Part shown: in pieces, positions 42,256-51,162 of the stretch
How the letters are laid out: each line of letters begins with the position of its first letter
How positions within the stretch are numbered: position 1 is the first letter of the stretch
Translations under genes and position numbers: made by a program
Source of the DNA: Dyadobacter koreensis
GTDB taxonomy: Bacteria > Bacteroidota > Bacteroidia > Cytophagales > Spirosomataceae
Direction: 5' to 3'
NCBI RefSeq assembly: GCF_900108855.1
Contig: NZ_FNXY01000006.1
Span: 496,001-560,000 of the forward strand
DNA length: 64,000 nucleotides
Notes under the pieces: generated by a model
Seen by the model: the letters and a program-made list of their open reading frames with translations, nothing else
What the model was told of the DNA's origin: nothing
Database searches by the model: none

Positions 42256-44442
42256 ATGACATTTCGTTCCAAAGCTTTTGAGATCGCATTAAACCGTATA
42301 GCCCCGGTATTGACTCCGCCACATGAAAAAGTAGCGGACCTGTACGGAAGTAACACGTTTAGTGACGATGTAATGAGAACACTACTTTCTCCGGAAGCTT
42401 ATGTTAAAATTTCAAATGCAATCCGTTCTGGTTCTACTATTGACAGAGAAGTTGCAGAAGAAGTTTCCGCAGCGATGAAATCTTGGGCAATTTCCAAAGG
42501 CGCGACACATTATACGCATTGGTTTCAGCCACTTACAGGGAGTACGGCCGAAAAACACGATTCGTTTTTTGACCTCACAATCGATGGGAAAGCGGTCGAA
42601 AAATTTAAGGGAAGTGCGTTGGTGCAGCAGGAGCCAGATGCTTCCTCGTTTCCAAGCGGAGGCTTACGGGCAACTTTTGAAGCAAGGGGTTATACTGGCT
42701 GGGATCCAAGTTCACCGGCTTTTTTGATGGATAACGGGGCGGGAGGGAAGACACTTTGTATTCCTTCCGTGTTTATATCCTATACAGGTGAGGCGCTCGA
42801 CTACAAAGCACCGTTGCTTCGCTCACTGGTAATGCTCGATAAAGCGGCAACTTCCGTCTGTCAGTTTTTTAACCGTGATGTTGATAAGGTAACACCGACA
42901 CTGGGTATTGAACAGGAATATTTTTTAGTCGACAAAGCTTTATACTATGCCCGGCCTGATTTGTTGATGACAGGCCGTACAGTTTTCGGTCATAGTCCGG
43001 CCCGTGGGCAGCAGTTGGATGACCATTATTTTGGATCCATATCTCCACGTGTAAATGCGTTCATGGTGGATTTTGAGTTTGAAGCATTGAAACTTGGCAT
43101 TCCCGTTCGCACCCGGCATAATGAGGTGGCTCCGGGACAGTTCGAATGTGCGCCAACTTTTGAGGAAGTAAACCTGGCGATCGATCATAATGCTCTGCTG
43201 ATGGATTTGATGCAGAAAATTGGTGAAAAACATAATTTCCAAGTCTTGTTCCATGAAAAACCTTTTGCTGGAATTAATGGCAGCGGAAAGCATAACAACT
43301 GGTCTTTGTCAACAGACACAGGAATTAATTTGCTGGCACCAACAACGAAGCCAAAAGAAAATCTTCGTTTCCTGACGTTTTTGCTGAATGTGGTAAAGGC
43401 CGTTCATGATCACGCTGATTTGTTACGTGCTTCTATTTCATCTGCCGGAAACGAGCACCGTCTGGGTGCAAATGAGGCCCCGCCTTCGATTGTTTCTGTA
43501 TTTTTAGGCGGAGAGCTTACGAGCATGCTGGAAGAACTGGTAAATAAGGGCGAAATTACACTGGAAAAAGGAGAGAATTTCTACTATAAATTAGGCATAA
43601 CGCGTATACCGAATCTGCAGCGGGATAACACAGACCGGAATAGAACTTCACCTTTTTGTTTTACGGGTAACAAATTCGAATATCGTGCTGTTGGAAGTGC
43701 CTTGAACAGTGCCTCTCCAATGATCGTTCTGAATACAATTGTGGCTAACCAGCTGGCGGAATTCAAGCGTGAAATGGACGAAAGGCTAAGTTCAGGAGAA
43801 GAAAAGAAGGTTGCGACAGTAGCGATTTTGAAAAGATATTTTACAGAATCGAAAAAAATACTGTTTGAAGGAAACGGATATTCCGAAGAATGGGTTGAAG
43901 AGGCTAAAAGAAGAGGATTAAGTAATATCAGTGCGACGTATGATGCATTGTATGCTTACGTGACGGAAAGCACAATCAGAGCCTTTGAGAAAACAGGTGT
44001 ATTGACTTCCAGAGAGTTGCATGCACGATATGAGATTGAGCTTGAAAATTATGTAAAAAAATTGCAGATCGAATCGCGTGTAATAAGTGACCTGGCACTG
44101 AACCACGTCGTCTCTACGGTTGTGAAGTATCAGTTTAAACTGGCGCAAACGGCCCGGGCATTGACAGATCTCGAAATGTTGGAAGAGGCGGAGCCGATTA
44201 AAGAGATTATAAAAGACATTTCATCGCACGTGGTGGTCATTAAAAAACTGGTGCATGAAATGACTGAAAAAAGAAAAGTTGCCAATAATCTGGAGGATCT
44301 TCTGGAACGTGCGCGAATGTATGGTTCTGAGGTGAAAGGATTTTTTGAAGAGATCCGTTATCATGTAGATAAACTTGAATTATTAATTGACGACGAAGAC
44401 TGGCCTTTGGCAAAATACCGCGAAATGTTATTTTTAGAATAA
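42256..44442 (+). CDS. glnN: Glutamine synthetase type III
   Basis: GSIII makes glutamine from glutamate, ammonia and ATP. At 728 residues it has the length of the family, far above the ~450 of GSI. The N-terminal block includes THWFQPLTGSTAEKHDSF, specific to GSIII. Catalytic-site sequences include LGIEQEYFLVD (metal-binding Glu), RTRHNEVAPGQFE, GINGSGKHNNWSLS, NEHRLGANEAPPS and RNRTSPFCFTGNKFEYRAVGS. GSIII is the main form in Bacteroidota and cyanobacteria lacking GSI. It is read toward a second glutamine synthetase gene (GSII) 665 bases away. Confidence 0.96.
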   Translation: MTFRSKAFEIALNRIAPVLTPPHEKVADLYGSNTFSDDVMRTLLSPEAYVKISNAIRSGSTIDREVAEEVSAAMKSWAISKGATHYTHWFQPLTGSTAEKHDSFFDLTIDGKAVEKFKGSALVQQEPDASSFPSGGLRATFEARGYTGWDPSSPAFLMDNGAGGKTLCIPSVFISYTGEALDYKAPLLRSLVMLDKAATSVCQFFNRDVDKVTPTLGIEQEYFLVDKALYYARPDLLMTGRTVFGHSPARGQQLDDHYFGSISPRVNAFMVDFEFEALKLGIPVRTRHNEVAPGQFECAPTFEEVNLAIDHNALLMDLMQKIGEKHNFQVLFHEKPFAGINGSGKHNNWSLSTDTGINLLAPTTKPKENLRFLTFLLNVVKAVHDHADLLRASISSAGNEHRLGANEAPPSIVSVFLGGELTSMLEELVNKGEITLEKGENFYYKLGITRIPNLQRDNTDRNRTSPFCFTGNKFEYRAVGSALNSASPMIVLNTIVANQLAEFKREMDERLSSGEEKKVATVAILKRYFTESKKILFEGNGYSEEWVEEAKRRGLSNISATYDALYAYVTESTIRAFEKTGVLTSRELHARYEIELENYVKKLQIESRVISDLALNHVVSTVVKYQFKLAQTARALTDLEMLEEAEPIKEIIKDISSHVVVIKKLVHEMTEKRKVANNLEDLLERARMYGSEVKGFFEEIRYHVDKLELLIDDEDWPLAKYREMLFLE

Positions 44443-44484
44443 TTTTTACCCATTGCTTAAAAGAACAATAATCAAATTAAAACT

Positions 44485-45033
44485 ATGAATCCGGGATTCG
44501 ATCCAGAAGAAATTGCACAGCTTAAACGGGAATGTAAAGCTGAACGATTGAACTTTGTGTATGTGACAGACGAGTTCGAAGACGAAGAAGAAAATAATGA
44601 ACATGCCCACGTTCAATTTGTCGGTTATTATAAGGACAAGGAAGTGGTTTATGACGCATTGATCTACACTCTGAGATTGCATCATTCGACCTTGGTATAC
44701 GACGCAGCACTGGAAAGATTGAAAGTCCAGATGCCCGACTACGTTTCTCCGGACGAAAGAGGTGAAACTGATCCGGTTGACTTTGAGCAAGATGAAGAAG
44801 CCGAAATTCTTCTAACAGAATTTATCGAGGAAATTGAAGAAAATGAAGAGATAACCGTACGCGAGCACGTTGAGGTTGATGATAAATTTGACTATGGTAT
44901 TGGTCTTGAAGTTGGCCTGAATAAAACCGAAATCAATGAAAAAATCATCAACGATTTTATCATTCGTTTCAATTCAGGACGTTTGCAGCTTGATACGAAT
45001 GTATATTCGTTCACGACGGAAGACGAAGAATAA
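44485..45033 (+). CDS. Acidic protein of unknown function between the two glutamine synthetases
   Basis: The 182-residue protein has no domain I recognise. It is rich in Asp and Glu, with runs such as EFEDEEENNEHAHV, EQDEEAEILL and EEIEENEEI, and ends TTEDEE. A possible fold core is HVQFVGYYKDKEVVYDALIYTLRLHHSTLVYDAALERL. Acidic stretches might make it a small regulator or a mimic of a nucleic acid, but this is speculation. It follows GSIII by 42 bases on the same strand and is probably cotranscribed. A strong hairpin follows. Confidence 0.8.
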   Translation: MNPGFDPEEIAQLKRECKAERLNFVYVTDEFEDEEENNEHAHVQFVGYYKDKEVVYDALIYTLRLHHSTLVYDAALERLKVQMPDYVSPDERGETDPVDFEQDEEAEILLTEFIEEIEENEEITVREHVEVDDKFDYGIGLEVGLNKTEINEKIINDFIIRFNSGRLQLDTNVYSFTTEDEE

Positions 45034-45045
45034 TTTTTTTCAGAA

Positions 45046-45097
45046 ATTACTGATAACAAAAAAACCACCATTAGGTGGTTTTTTTGTTATCAGTAAT
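45046..45097. terminator. 24-bp perfect-stem bidirectional terminator between GSIII operon and GSII
   Basis: Positions 45046-45069 pair without mismatch with 45074-45097 around the loop ATTA. The core ACCACC/GGTGGT is flanked by seven A and seven T, then by TAACAAAA-type sequence that also pairs. Both strands end at a U run, serving the convergent genes. Confidence 0.9.
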
Positions 45098-45106
45098 ATG
45101 TATCTC

Positions 45107-46117
45107 TTAAAGAGCTCCTTTTACAGTTTTGATAATACGTGCTGCTACTTTGTAAGGATCAGCCGCTGAATTTGGACGACGATCTTCAAGGTATCCGCTC
45201 CATCCTTTTTGAGGAACAAGAACAGGGATACGGATAGAAGCACCACGGTCAGAAACTCCGTAGCTGAAATCATGAATACTTGCAGTTTCATGTTTTCCTG
45301 TCAAACGAAGATGGTTGTCTGCACCGTAAACTTCGATGTGTTCTTTAACAACAGGACGGAAAGATTCGCAAACTTTGTCGAATACTTCTTTGCTGCCGGC
45401 AGTTCTCAAAGCAGTGTTTGAGAAGTTTGCATGCATACCGCTACCGTTCCAGTCAAGGTCGCCAAGAGGCTTGCAATGCCAGTTGATAGAAACGCCATAT
45501 TTCTCACCGATACGTTCCAAAAGGTAACGTCCCAACCAGATTTGGTCACCAGCTTCTTTTGCGCCTTTTGCAAAAATCTGGAATTCCCACTGACCTGCAG
45601 CAACTTCCGCGTTGATACCTTCAACGTTAAGACCTGCATCAAGACAAGCATCCAGGTGTTCTTCGATAATTTCACGCCCGTATGCATTTTGTGCACCTAC
45701 CGAACAGTAGTAAGGGCCTTGTGGTGCCGGGTAACCATTTGCCGGGAATCCAAGAGGTTTGTTTGTTTCAATATCCCAAAGGAAATACTCTTGTTCAAAA
45801 CCGAACCAAAAATCATTGTCATCATCTTCGATAGTAGCTCTGCCGTTTGTAACGTGAGGTGTTCCGTCAGCGTTCAAAACCTCGCACATTACCAGGTATG
45901 CATCTTTACGTTGCGGATCCGGAATAATGTAAACAGGCTTTAAAAGACAGTCAGAAGAACCGCCAAGTGCTTGCTCAGTAGATGAACCATCAAATGACCA
46001 GTTGCTGCAATCTTCCAGTTTACCACTAAAGTCGCTTTCGATTTTTGTTTTGCTGCGTAAACCTTGGGTTGGCTTGTGGCCATCCAGCCAAATGTATTCC
46101 AGCTTAGATTTTGACAT
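45107..46117 (-). CDS. glnII: Glutamine synthetase type II (eukaryote-like)
   Basis: The protein has 336 residues. The beta-grasp N-terminal domain includes EYIWLDGHKPTQGLRSKT. The catalytic fold carries FDGSSTEQA, WFGFEQEYFL, GINAEVAAGQWEFQI, NWHCKPLGDLDWNGSGMHANFS and SDRGASIRIP, the exact set of GSII enzymes of eukaryotes, Streptomyces and Rhizobium (decameric). It is not the GSI type because of its length and the GQWEFQ motif. Bacteroidota often carry GSII and GSIII together. It reads convergently to GSIII and its neighbour. Confidence 0.95.
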   Translation of the reverse strand: MSKSKLEYIWLDGHKPTQGLRSKTKIESDFSGKLEDCSNWSFDGSSTEQALGGSSDCLLKPVYIIPDPQRKDAYLVMCEVLNADGTPHVTNGRATIEDDDNDFWFGFEQEYFLWDIETNKPLGFPANGYPAPQGPYYCSVGAQNAYGREIIEEHLDACLDAGLNVEGINAEVAAGQWEFQIFAKGAKEAGDQIWLGRYLLERIGEKYGVSINWHCKPLGDLDWNGSGMHANFSNTALRTAGSKEVFDKVCESFRPVVKEHIEVYGADNHLRLTGKHETASIHDFSYGVSDRGASIRIPVLVPQKGWSGYLEDRRPNSAADPYKVAARIIKTVKGAL

Positions 46118-46513
46118 AATAATACTAGATAAAGTGGTGACGAATTGATATTACGACACAATATTAATGCTAAATTGTATTTCTAAAAAATAAAATCTAG
46201 GAAAATTTACTCGAATACCGAATATAATTGTGTTTATGGTAGTATTGTCAGTAATTAATGTATTATTTTAATAAAATCGGCCAGGATTTAAAAATAAACC
46301 TTTCAAAAGGCAATTTTATCCTTTGCGCAAAATCGGGCTTTTATATTCACGGTATTAATTAAAAAAATTGAAAAAATACAAAAAACAGGATTTGATCGAG
46401 GCCTTTGTAAATCTTGGTATTGTCACTTTTTGTATTGGACTGAATATATAATAAATTCCTACTTTTGGGAAGTAATCAGGAGAGCAACCATACCTGGAAT
46501 TTAAATTATCTTT
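46118..46513. other. Divergent AT-rich intergenic region between GSII and rsmE
   Basis: This 396-bp region has no ORF or RNA that I can recognise. It must hold the GSII promoter on the minus strand, but I found no CAAAnnTA box (the minus-strand image of TAnnTTTG) near it. The candidate rsmE promoter is listed separately. Confidence 0.5.
46435..46467 (+). promoter_or_regulatory. Candidate promoter of rsmE
   Basis: TTG (46435-46437), 22-base spacer, TACTTTTG (46460-46467). The box ends 46 bases before the rsmE start codon. Confidence 0.5.
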
Positions 46514-47221
46514 ATGCATTTGTTTTATCAGCCCGATACCCGGATTTTTGAATTAGACGAAGAAGAGTCGCGCCACTGCACAAAAGTGTTACGGCTTTCA
46601 ACAGGTGATATTATTCACGTGACAAACGGAAAGGGCCTTTTACAAAAATGTCGTCTTAATATAGGAAGGAAAAATGTTACCTATGAAGCGGTTGAGTCCA
46701 TCACCATCCCGAAGCGGTCCTATTCGATAAGTATTGCGGTCGCACCGACCAGGAAAGCGGAAAGAAATGAGTGGATGGTAGAGAAAATGACCGAAATGGG
46801 TGTCGAACGAATCGATTTTATAGTCACCGAGCACACGCATAAAGAGACTGTTTCCCGCGTTGTTAATCTTGCAAGATTGAAAAGAATCGCAGCCTCTGCA
46901 ATGAAACAATCACAGCAGTATTATATGCCGGAAATTTCGTTAATTACAGATTATAATTCTTTTATAAACGAAACGGACGCAACAACCCGGTTAATTGCAT
47001 ACGTTCCCGATAATCATCTGACGGAACATGTTGTAAAAAAGGTTGTTAAAGATTCGGGTACCATTTTGCTGATCGGCCCCGAAGGAGATTTTACTCCCGA
47101 AGAAGTAAAATTGGCGATGGAAAACGGCTTTGAAGCGGTTTCCTTGGGAGCTACCCGACTGAGAACGGAGACTGCTGCTGTGGCGGGCTGCCATTCGATT
47201 AATGTGGCACAACTATTATAA
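46514..47221 (+). CDS. rsmE: 16S rRNA (uracil-1498-N3)-methyltransferase
   Basis: This SPOUT methyltransferase modifies U1498 of 16S rRNA. It has 235 residues. An N-terminal PUA-like domain (HCTKVLRLSTGDIIHVTNGKG) is followed by the trefoil-knot domain. SAM-binding knot motifs LLIGPEGDFTPEE and LGATRLRTETAA are intact. It is likely cotranscribed with the DUF4159 gene 26 bases downstream. Confidence 0.95.
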   Translation: MHLFYQPDTRIFELDEEESRHCTKVLRLSTGDIIHVTNGKGLLQKCRLNIGRKNVTYEAVESITIPKRSYSISIAVAPTRKAERNEWMVEKMTEMGVERIDFIVTEHTHKETVSRVVNLARLKRIAASAMKQSQQYYMPEISLITDYNSFINETDATTRLIAYVPDNHLTEHVVKKVVKDSGTILLIGPEGDFTPEEVKLAMENGFEAVSLGATRLRTETAAVAGCHSINVAQLL

Positions 47222-47247
47222 AGTTTGTTAAAAAATATTCATCAGCT

Positions 47248-47922
47248 ATGGCGCGCGGCATTTTCAGGATTACGTATTGTATAATGTTTTTTTTGCTGGC
47301 TTCTATTACAGCAGGCCGGGCTCAGTCTTCTTTAAAAATTGCCAAGCTTAAATATGGCGGGGGCGGAGATTGGTATGCAAACAAAACCTCATTGCCAAAT
47401 TTGATCAGTTTCTGCAATTCAGAGCTGAAAATGAATATAAATCCTGCTGAAGATGTTGTGGAAGTCGGCAGTCCTGATCTCTTTACGTACCCGTTTGTGC
47501 ATATGACCGGGCACGGAAACGTTGTCTTTACAGACGCAGAAGCAAGAAATTTACGAAACTATTTACTGGCTGGCGGTTTTCTCCATATCGATGACAATTA
47601 CGGCCTGGATCCTTACATCCGCAGGGAAATGAAAAAGGTTTTCCCCGAATTATCCTTTGTGGAGCTGCCTTTTGATCACCAGATTTATCATCTCAAATAT
47701 AATTTTACCAATGGGCTTCCCAAAGTTCATGAGCATGATGGAAAGCAGCCGCAAGGTTTTGGTTTAATTTATCAGGGGAGACTTTTATGCTTTTACTCTT
47801 TTGAAACAGACTTGGGTAACGGCTGGGAAGATCAAAGTGTGTACAAGGATCCGGAAGAACTAAGGAGGAAAGCCTTGCAAATGGGAGTTAACCTTATGGC
47901 TTACGCTTTTACAATTTTGTAA
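47248..47922 (+). CDS. DUF4159 domain protein, exported
   Basis: The protein has 224 residues with a signal peptide ending TAGRAQ (about 26). DUF4159 motifs are KYGGGGDWYANKTSLPNL, VHMTGHGNVVFTDAEARNLRNYLLAGGFLHIDDNYG (a glutamine-amidotransferase-like Rossmann motif without catalytic Cys), and GRLLCFYSF near the end. Function is unknown. The domain is often found in membrane-linked gene sets with AAA ATPase (MoxR) and von Willebrand factor A proteins. None is adjacent here. Confidence 0.85.
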   Translation: MARGIFRITYCIMFFLLASITAGRAQSSLKIAKLKYGGGGDWYANKTSLPNLISFCNSELKMNINPAEDVVEVGSPDLFTYPFVHMTGHGNVVFTDAEARNLRNYLLAGGFLHIDDNYGLDPYIRREMKKVFPELSFVELPFDHQIYHLKYNFTNGLPKVHEHDGKQPQGFGLIYQGRLLCFYSFETDLGNGWEDQSVYKDPEELRRKALQMGVNLMAYAFTIL

Positions 47923-48063
47923 TTTTCCAAGTCAAGTATGGTACTTTAAGTGTTTTCTAGAATGAATATAAATAAGTAGCTAAATTAACCGGTAACAATG
48001 ATGGGATTTCGACTTCTTACACTTAAATTTGTGATTATCGATTTTTAACCATCATACCTTTTC

Positions 48064-48810
48064 ATGTATATAGTTCTTGCCGTCTTTGTTGTACATTGGT
48101 ATTTGTCTCTATTCTGCCAAACATTCTTTTTGCACCGTTACTCTGCTCATAAAATGTTTATCATGAGCAAGCCATGGGAGCGGTTTTTTTACCTTTTGAC
48201 CTATTTATCACAAGGTTCTTCGTATTTAAGTCCTCGTGCTTATGCGATCTTACATCGTATGCATCATGCTTTCAGTGATACTGAAAAAGATCCACACTCG
48301 CCGCACCATACAAAAAATGTGTTTACGATGATGTGGGAAACCAAAGATATCTATAATGCTGTCTTAAACAGAAAAAGAGCAATTGAGTCCCAGTTCGAAC
48401 GTAATTATCCAGAATGGAGACTAATTGAGAAATTGGGTGATTCTTGGGTTTCGAGAGCCGGATGGGCAATTCTTTATTCTGCTTTTTATATTCTTGCGTA
48501 CCTTTACCTGGATATGCACTGGGCATTTTTCTTCTTGTTGCCAATTCATTTTTTAATGGGACCGATACATGGAGCTATCGTTAACTGGAGTGGTCATAAA
48601 TATGGCTACCAGAATTTTGATAATGACGATAAATCTAAAAATTCATTAATTTTCGATTTCCTGATGATGGGAGAGTTGTTTCAGAATAATCACCACAAAC
48701 GTCCAAACAGCATTAATTTTGGATCAAAATGGTTTGAAGTCGACCCGACTTATCCGGTAATCAAAATGCTTAATAAGCTGAAAATTATAGAGATTAGAAA
48801 AAAGATCTAA
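48064..48810 (+). CDS. Membrane fatty acid desaturase (acyl-CoA delta-9 type)
   Basis: This 248-residue diiron integral membrane desaturase has three His clusters: HRYSAH (24-29), HRMHH (64-68) and NNHHK (208-212), with an extra HGAIVNWSGHK. Hydrophobic segments at the start and at ~135-180 provide the four membrane helices. The short length and positions of the His boxes match bacterial DesA/stearoyl-CoA-desaturase-like enzymes. It likely introduces a double bond in membrane acyl chains, a step often used in cold adaptation. A TAAATTTG box lies at 48024-48031. Confidence 0.93.
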   Translation: MYIVLAVFVVHWYLSLFCQTFFLHRYSAHKMFIMSKPWERFFYLLTYLSQGSSYLSPRAYAILHRMHHAFSDTEKDPHSPHHTKNVFTMMWETKDIYNAVLNRKRAIESQFERNYPEWRLIEKLGDSWVSRAGWAILYSAFYILAYLYLDMHWAFFFLLPIHFLMGPIHGAIVNWSGHKYGYQNFDNDDKSKNSLIFDFLMMGELFQNNHHKRPNSINFGSKWFEVDPTYPVIKMLNKLKIIEIRKKI

Positions 48811-48830
48811 ATACAGATAATTTTATATGG

Positions 48831-48864
48831 AAAAGCAGTGGACAAAAATGTTCACTGCTTTTTT
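48831..48864 (+). terminator. Intrinsic terminator after the desaturase gene
   Basis: AAAAGCAGTG pairs with CACTGCTTTT, with GAC/GTT continuing the stem around an AAAAAT loop, followed by further T residues. It lies 21 bases after the stop codon. Confidence 0.85.
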
Positions 48865-48944
48865 GATTGCACTGCTGGTCAAAAGCTTTTTCGACATTTC
48901 CTTATTATAATTCACAGGGAAATCTATTTGTCAATCGCCTTAAA

Positions 48945-48981
48945 AAAACTTTGGCAGGTGTGAGAGACACCTGCCAAGTTT
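48945..48981. terminator. Second hairpin between desaturase and histidine kinase genes
   Basis: TTGGCAGGTGT (48951-48961) pairs with ACACCTGCCAA (48967-48977) around GAGAG. AAACT and AGTTT extend the stem after a one-base bulge. It lies about 130 bases below the minus-strand histidine kinase stop and could end that transcript. Confidence 0.6.
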
Positions 48982-49108
48982 GCTTATTAACACCACAAAA
49001 AATGAAATCTAATTTTACGCGTTCGATTATATTGTCTGACGCTTAAAAGAACACTACAAATAAAGAAAGTAATACTTAAGATGGGCTTAACAATAAATTA
49101 GAATTTGC

Positions 49109-50482
49109 TTAGAAGCGTAAAAAATTCAGTATGAAGGTAGTTCCCTTTGGCTGATTCGTTTGAATTGACACATTCCCGTTGTGCAGTTTCACAATTCTTT
49201 CAACCAGCGACAGCCCGATTCCATAGCCTTTTACATTTGCTGTATTGTCGCCCCGATAAAATGGTTGGAAAATCAAGCTTTGATCCTGGGCGGGAATACC
49301 TTTGCCGCTGTCTGCAAATTGTAGAACTAGCTTTTTTGCGGAAGCCCTCAATGTAACTTTTACAGTCTGGTTTTCGGAAAATTTACAGGCGTTGTCCATC
49401 AGGTTCAAAAATGCTGTTTTAAGCAATGTCGAGTTTCCTGCAATTTCAAGCCAAGTATCGTCTTCCGGAAGTTCTTCCAGATCAACCTGAATGTTATATG
49501 CTGCGTTTGCCTGGCTCAGGCTTTGACGGCAGTCCCATAGCAGATCATCAATCCGGACAATTTCGGTCAACAGGTCGCGCTGATCTTCGCTGACTTTCGC
49601 GAGTTCCAGCAGGGTATTAGAAAGTTGAGCAAGTTCCTGAATATCTTCTAAAACAGATTGGATCGTCACCTTATAATCTTCCGGACTCCGTTCTTTAAGC
49701 ATACTGACTTCTAATTGTGACCTAATCTTGGTCAATGGATTTTTGAGCTCGTGAGATACATTAGCCACAAAAATTTTCTGCATTTTAAAGGCTGTTTCGA
49801 TTCGGTCCAGCAACTTATTGAAAGTCGTCGAAAGGCGGCCTATTTCATCTTTCTGATTCGGTATATCCAGGCGCGTGTCCAATTTCTGAGGCAGGATACC
49901 TTCTACCGCATTCATTACTTTTGAAATGGGGCGAAGGGCACGTTTTGCGAAGACCCATCCGGCGAGCCCGACGATGATGACAACAATGAAAAAGATGACC
50001 GTAAGCAGCGTTTTTAAGTTTGCAAGGTTAGCTTGTCCATACAGATCCTGGGCACCAAGCATAACGACTGCGCGTGTAAACGGATATTTGTAATAAAGTC
50101 CGACAACCTTATAATCTCCATCGGTGTAACGGATCTGGCCAGACTTTCTAATCTGATCGAGCCAATAGTTAGATACGTGAATTGATTTGGTTTTCGCCGT
50201 AGTGTTGGTATAGATAAGCCTGTTTTGCTCATCAAAAATAAAAATGTTCTCGTTGTATATGAGGTCCCTGTTTGATCCTTCAAAGGCCCTGAGAACATCT
50301 GTGTTCACCTGCGGTACAGTTGATAACAATTCCGTTGTCGACCGGGCTTTTGATCGAAGCCGGTCGTAGAAATCTTCCGTTACGTTATAATACGTGAAGA
50401 AATAAATTGCAAAAAACGTCACCGCGAGGATACCGCTTACCAGCAAAAGAAATTGGAAAGTAAGTCGGGTGCGGATCTGCAT
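49109..50482 (-). CDS. Sensor histidine kinase (HAMP-HisKA-HATPase)
   Basis: This 457-residue transmembrane kinase has TM1 at about 8-30, a periplasmic sensor region of ~130 residues, TM2 at about 160-178, HAMP at 180-230, HisKA with phospho-acceptor H244 in VSHELKNPL, and HATPase_c with N box (LMDNACKFSEN), DSGKGI and GYGIGLSL. It is the last gene of a minus-strand run, two bases after the response regulator gene, and forms its cognate pair. It is classified with OmpR-type envelope-stress or metal-response systems such as CusS/QseC-like kinases. The signal is unknown. Confidence 0.94.
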   Translation of the reverse strand: MQIRTRLTFQFLLLVSGILAVTFFAIYFFTYYNVTEDFYDRLRSKARSTTELLSTVPQVNTDVLRAFEGSNRDLIYNENIFIFDEQNRLIYTNTTAKTKSIHVSNYWLDQIRKSGQIRYTDGDYKVVGLYYKYPFTRAVVMLGAQDLYGQANLANLKTLLTVIFFIVVIIVGLAGWVFAKRALRPISKVMNAVEGILPQKLDTRLDIPNQKDEIGRLSTTFNKLLDRIETAFKMQKIFVANVSHELKNPLTKIRSQLEVSMLKERSPEDYKVTIQSVLEDIQELAQLSNTLLELAKVSEDQRDLLTEIVRIDDLLWDCRQSLSQANAAYNIQVDLEELPEDDTWLEIAGNSTLLKTAFLNLMDNACKFSENQTVKVTLRASAKKLVLQFADSGKGIPAQDQSLIFQPFYRGDNTANVKGYGIGLSLVERIVKLHNGNVSIQTNQPKGTTFILNFLRF

Positions 50483-50484
50483 AA

Positions 50485-51162
50485 CTACTCGATTTTTAAA
50501 ACATAACCCATTCCAAACTGCGTGTGAATGAGCTTGACAGGATAATCTTTATCGATTTTTTTACGTAAATAATTTACGTAAACTTCGATAACATTTGTTC
50601 CCGTGTCAAAACCAATATCCCAAACCTGTTCTGCGATTTCGACTTTAGAGATAACTCTTCCCTGATTTCTTATAAGGTATACCAGCAGATTAAATTCTCT
50701 CGCAGTAAGATTAATCTTGTTGCCTGACCGATGGACCGTTTTGGCATCCATAGAAACTTCCAAATCAGCAAAACGAAGAATTTGTGCAGTCTGCGAAATT
50801 GTTGAACCGCGTTTTGTCAGTGCTCTTACGCGTGCCAGTAATTCTTTGAATTCAAACGGTTTAACCAGGTAGTCGTCTGCGCCGGCATCGAGTCCTGTAA
50901 CCTTGTCATCTGTCGAGCCGAGAGCAGTTAACATAAGTATAGGTGTCTCGTCTCCCCAGTTTCTGATTTCACGACATAATTCGATTCCATTGATACCAGG
51001 AATAATAATATCACTGATAATCAACTGATAACCTCCTTTTTTTGCCAGCTGTTTTCCAATCAGACCGTCATAGGCGATATCAACTTCGTAACCATTTTCT
51101 TCCAAACCCTGTTTCAGGGATTGCACTGTTTTAGGTTCGTCTTCTATTAGTAGTAATTTCAT
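50485..51162 (-). CDS. OmpR/PhoB-type response regulator
   Basis: The protein has 225 residues. The receiver domain has the acidic pocket (IEDE), phospho-acceptor D51 (IISDIIIP), T79 and K101 (LVKPFEF). The C-terminal winged helix includes VHRSGNKINLTAREFNLLVYLIRN and the terminal IHTQFGMGYVLK. It overlaps the preceding nucleotidase gene by four bases (ATGA) and lies two bases before the kinase gene. Confidence 0.95.
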   Translation of the reverse strand: MKLLLIEDEPKTVQSLKQGLEENGYEVDIAYDGLIGKQLAKKGGYQLIISDIIIPGINGIELCREIRNWGDETPILMLTALGSTDDKVTGLDAGADDYLVKPFEFKELLARVRALTKRGSTISQTAQILRFADLEVSMDAKTVHRSGNKINLTAREFNLLVYLIRNQGRVISKVEIAEQVWDIGFDTGTNVIEVYVNYLRKKIDKDYPVKLIHTQFGMGYVLKIE

